Below are positions 6,287 through 8,465 of a DNA stretch of 8,465 nucleotides, piece by piece. How positions within the stretch are numbered: position 1 is the stretch's first letter; every line of letters starts with the position of its first letter. The notes under the pieces are model-generated. The model made no database searches. It was not told the origin of the DNA and saw nothing but the letters and a program-made list of their open reading frames with translations. Position numbers and translations under genes: made by a program. This DNA is from UA16 sp002292325 (GTDB lineage Bacteria; Bacteroidota; Bacteroidia; Flavobacteriales_D; Sanyastnellaceae). The stretch spans positions 1-8,465 of the forward strand of contig CALSRC010000011.1 in the NCBI GenBank assembly GCA_943788645.1, in the 5' to 3' direction.

Positions 6287-8221
6287 ATGTGCAAATCTAT
6301 GTGCCTTTTGGCCCGCTCCGTTGCTGGATTGTCTCTCTTGACATTGAGTTTTTTGACTGCGGATGTTTGTGCACAGTCGAAGGTCTCAAAAAAGGCAGAG
6401 AAAAGGCTCAGCGTTGCGGTAACAGCCTACATGAGCCGGGATGTACAAGGCGCGTTGGAAGCTGTGAATTCGGCGATTGCTGTTCAATCGAACTATGCGG
6501 ATGCATGGATGCTTCGCAGCCAGCTTTACGAAGAAAGGCGGGACTGGTCGGAAGCCGCAATTTCCCTCGAACAAGGGCTTTTATCCAATCCTCGTTTAAG
6601 GAGGAAGTGGCATGCGAAGTGGATTGAATTGTTGTTTAAATCAGGTGATTACTCCACCGCCTTGGCCCAGTTAGATGAAGGCGATTCATGGGAAGGTTGG
6701 TCCTTGAACGATAGCCTGATGGAGGCATCAATTCGCTTCGCCAACCAAGCAATAGAACATCCCAGTTCGATTAATTTGCATGAACTTCCGGGCTCATTGA
6801 ATACCCCCGCTCCGGAGTATTACCCGGCATTGTTTGCTTCAGGTGACCGGATGATATTTACGCGACAATTGGGCGGAGACGCCCGCTTGACCGGGCAAGA
6901 AGATTTTTTTTTAGCCGAGAAGCAAGCAGATGGTCGATGGAATGTGATCCGAGATTTAAGCGAAATCAATACAAGGGGTAACGAAGGGGCACCAACCGTC
7001 CGTGGAGATGGCCGTAGATTGGTTTTTACGGCTTGTGAGGCTTTGAATGGGGGGTATGGAAGACGCAGTGGCGAAGGTTCATGCGATCTTTTCCAGGCTG
7101 ACTTCAGTGTTGAACAGGGGCGTTATGTGAACGAAGTCAATGTTGTCGATGTGAATTCACGTGCCTGGGAAAGTCAGCCCTCTTTAAGTTCAGACGGGCA
7201 TTGGTTGTTTTTTGTCAGAGCATACCACACTGCATCAGACAAGGTCGTTCAGGACATCTATCAGTCAGAATACCTTGGAAATGGGGAGTGGAGTCGTCCC
7301 TCCCGGCTGTCAAAAGCTATTAATACTGCAGGAAAGGAAGAGAATCCTGTGTTGCATGCCGACGGTAAGACGTTGTATTTTGCTTCGGATGGACATCCCG
7401 GAATGGGAGGGATGGACTTGTATGTATCGAGAATGCAACCAGATGGGACCTGGTCGGAAGCTGTGAATTTGGGCTATCCGATCAACTCCAGCGGAGATGA
7501 GAATAGTTTGCAGGTCTTTCCTGATGGACGAACTGCACTTTTTGCAACAGATCGCGAACACGCGGGCGATCTAGATCTTTGGCAGTTTACATTACCAGAA
7601 TCAGGAGCGGCGGATGAAATCACCTTGTGGCGCGGGGAAGTGATTGAATCGGCTTCTGGCCTTCCTGTTTCAGCAGTTGTCCAAGTACTCAACCCCGAAG
7701 GTGAAAACATTGGACAACAAACGAGTGATGCAGAGGATGGTCAATTCACACTGAGTTTTCCTGCCAATCAGCCGGTTATTTTGCAAGTGGAACAGCCGGG
7801 CTATGTTTTTTTCTCTAAATCCTATGATGCAACTGTGGCGTTGGACGCCTTTGTTCAAATACCATTGGATGAACTCCAAATCGGCAGTGTCTTTATCTTG
7901 AAGGATGTCCGATTCGATCGTTCTTCTGCTGCATTGGACACCTTGTTTCAACCGGATCTTGAACAACTAGCACGGACCTTGCTCACGTCCGACTTACGGA
8001 TTCGCATCGTCGGTCATACGGACGGAGAAGGGTCCGCACAAACGAACCAGCAACTCAGCGAGGAGCGAGCTCGTTCTGTTGTTAAGTACCTCCATTCTTT
8101 AGGGATCTCAATGGATCGAATGGAATCCCAAGGGATGGGAGAACGTTCGCCCATTGAGACGAATGAAACGCCTGAAGGACGGGCACGAAACCGTCGAACC
8201 GAGATTGAGGTCATCGACTGA
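6287..8221 (+). CDS. PorE-like OmpA-family envelope protein (TPR, beta-propeller, carboxypeptidase-regulatory-like, OmpA C-terminal)
   Basis: The 644-residue protein has four parts. A signal peptide covers residues 1-30 with a likely cut after VCA. TPR-like helices fill about 35-135, with pairs such as ADAWMLRSQLYEERRDWSEA (71-90). A PD40/WD40-like propeller covers about 165-435; blade motifs appear near 180-194, 236-249, 298-310, 354-381 and 408-434, for example HADGKTLYFASDG. A carboxypeptidase-regulatory-like beta-sandwich follows at about 447-515. The OmpA C-terminal domain (about 535-644) has GHTDGEG at 576-582, LSEERA at 590-595 and GRARNRRTE at 631-639; Asp579 and Arg594 match the residues that bind peptidoglycan diaminopimelate. 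The order equals that of PorE, a T9SS component anchored to peptidoglycan in Porphyromonas, though Bacteroidota carry many paralogues of this layout. The Cys before the cleavage site follows ADV, a poor lipobox, so lipidation is doubtful. Start may be 6287 or 6299. Confidence 0.9.
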   Translation: MCKSMCLLARSVAGLSLLTLSFLTADVCAQSKVSKKAEKRLSVAVTAYMSRDVQGALEAVNSAIAVQSNYADAWMLRSQLYEERRDWSEAAISLEQGLLSNPRLRRKWHAKWIELLFKSGDYSTALAQLDEGDSWEGWSLNDSLMEASIRFANQAIEHPSSINLHELPGSLNTPAPEYYPALFASGDRMIFTRQLGGDARLTGQEDFFLAEKQADGRWNVIRDLSEINTRGNEGAPTVRGDGRRLVFTACEALNGGYGRRSGEGSCDLFQADFSVEQGRYVNEVNVVDVNSRAWESQPSLSSDGHWLFFVRAYHTASDKVVQDIYQSEYLGNGEWSRPSRLSKAINTAGKEENPVLHADGKTLYFASDGHPGMGGMDLYVSRMQPDGTWSEAVNLGYPINSSGDENSLQVFPDGRTALFATDREHAGDLDLWQFTLPESGAADEITLWRGEVIESASGLPVSAVVQVLNPEGENIGQQTSDAEDGQFTLSFPANQPVILQVEQPGYVFFSKSYDATVALDAFVQIPLDELQIGSVFILKDVRFDRSSAALDTLFQPDLEQLARTLLTSDLRIRIVGHTDGEGSAQTNQQLSEERARSVVKYLHSLGISMDRMESQGMGERSPIETNETPEGRARNRRTEIEVID

Positions 8222-8222
8222 G

Positions 8223-8265
8223 CGATGCACCGCAATCGCGGTCCGTTGCAGGATGCATCGTTTAT
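8223..8265 (+). terminator. Inverted repeat between convergent genes, possible terminator
   Basis: The 40-base gap between the OmpA-family stop and the receptor stop holds a perfect 7-base inverted repeat, CGATGCA at 8223-8229 and TGCATCG at 8254-8260. Inside it are a smaller palindrome, CCGC with GCGG (8230-8241), and an alternative pairing, GCAA with TTGC. On the plus strand it is followed by TTTAT. The loop is long and the T-tract short, so termination efficiency is uncertain; no T-tract follows on the minus strand. Confidence 0.4.
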
Positions 8266-8465
8266 AGACCGAACGACCATCGCCACGACATCCACATGGT
8301 ACGTCCAGGAGCTGGATTGAAGTATTTGCCGCCGAAGGCATTCGTTTGAAGCCAGGAGCTGTAGGTCAGGTTAAGTGGATTTCGCATACCGAGCTGCCAC
8401 TGTTGACCTCGGCTTTCATGCTGGACGTAGACGAGCGTTCTGTGATGTGCATCGGCCCAATCATC
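8262..8465 (-). CDS. TonB-dependent receptor, C-terminal end (5' part beyond the window)
   Basis: The last 67 codons of a minus-strand gene enter from the right edge in frame and stop with TAA at 8264-8262. The text reads as the end of an outer-membrane TonB-dependent receptor barrel: LVYVQHESRG, then GMRNPLNLTYSSW, the FGGKYFNPAPGR loop and a final strand WMSWRWSFGL. The pattern of an N-P-L-N plug-like turn, Y-x-x-W, then N-P-x-P-G-R and an aromatic-rich last strand is common to siderophore and metal receptors of this superfamily. The terminal residue is Leu after Phe-Gly, whereas many receptors end in Phe. The substrate cannot be inferred from this fragment. It converges on the OmpA-family gene with 40 bases between the stops. 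Confidence 0.85.
   Translation of the reverse strand, partial: DDWADAHHRTLVYVQHESRGQQWQLGMRNPLNLTYSSWLQTNAFGGKYFNPAPGRTMWMSWRWSFGL

Noticed and set aside
7670..7966. 98-codon minus-strand open frame opposite the OmpA-family gene
   Set aside because: It is antisense to the clear carboxypeptidase-regulatory-like and OmpA domains and has no recognisable content.

Overview
The window looks like chromosomal DNA from a member of the Bacteroidota, most likely a flavobacteria-like lineage. Three things point there: a PorT protein of the type IX secretion system (T9SS), a Rho factor with a very long Arg/Asn/Asp-rich disordered insertion, and a TPR / beta-propeller / OmpA envelope protein of the PorE kind. 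There is also the C-terminus of a TonB-dependent receptor. Ribosome-binding sites of Shine-Dalgarno type are not evident, which fits that phylum. Base composition is moderate and fairly even, and I see no sign of mobile DNA.

Layout. The minus strand carries a compact cluster read from right to left: a small YfcE-type metallophosphoesterase (6248 to 5715), a 173-base gap, rho (5541 to 3610), a four-helix membrane protein overlapping rho by 8 bases, porT (start best placed at 3010), a membrane-anchored nucleotide-sugar 4,6-dehydratase 11 bases further on, and a YigZ/IMPACT-family gene that overlaps the dehydratase stop and runs off the left edge. The right part carries one plus-strand gene (6287 to 8221), an OmpA-family protein divergent from the phosphoesterase across 38 bases. 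It converges with a TonB-dependent receptor that enters from the right edge.

Function. rho, the membrane protein, porT, the dehydratase and yigZ are so tightly packed that they probably form one transcription unit. It would link a global transcription terminator with T9SS export and surface polysaccharide synthesis. T9SS cargo is often anchored to A-type lipopolysaccharide, so porT next to a polysaccharide-sugar dehydratase is a sensible, though unproven, pairing. The divergent PorE-like protein would add a peptidoglycan-binding periplasmic component.

No RNA genes, CRISPR arrays, insertion sequences or origins were seen, and no gene-free stretch exceeds 300 bases. Most of the window is ordinary core genome. 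The most distinctive items are the repeat-built disordered region of Rho and the two T9SS-type genes flanking it.
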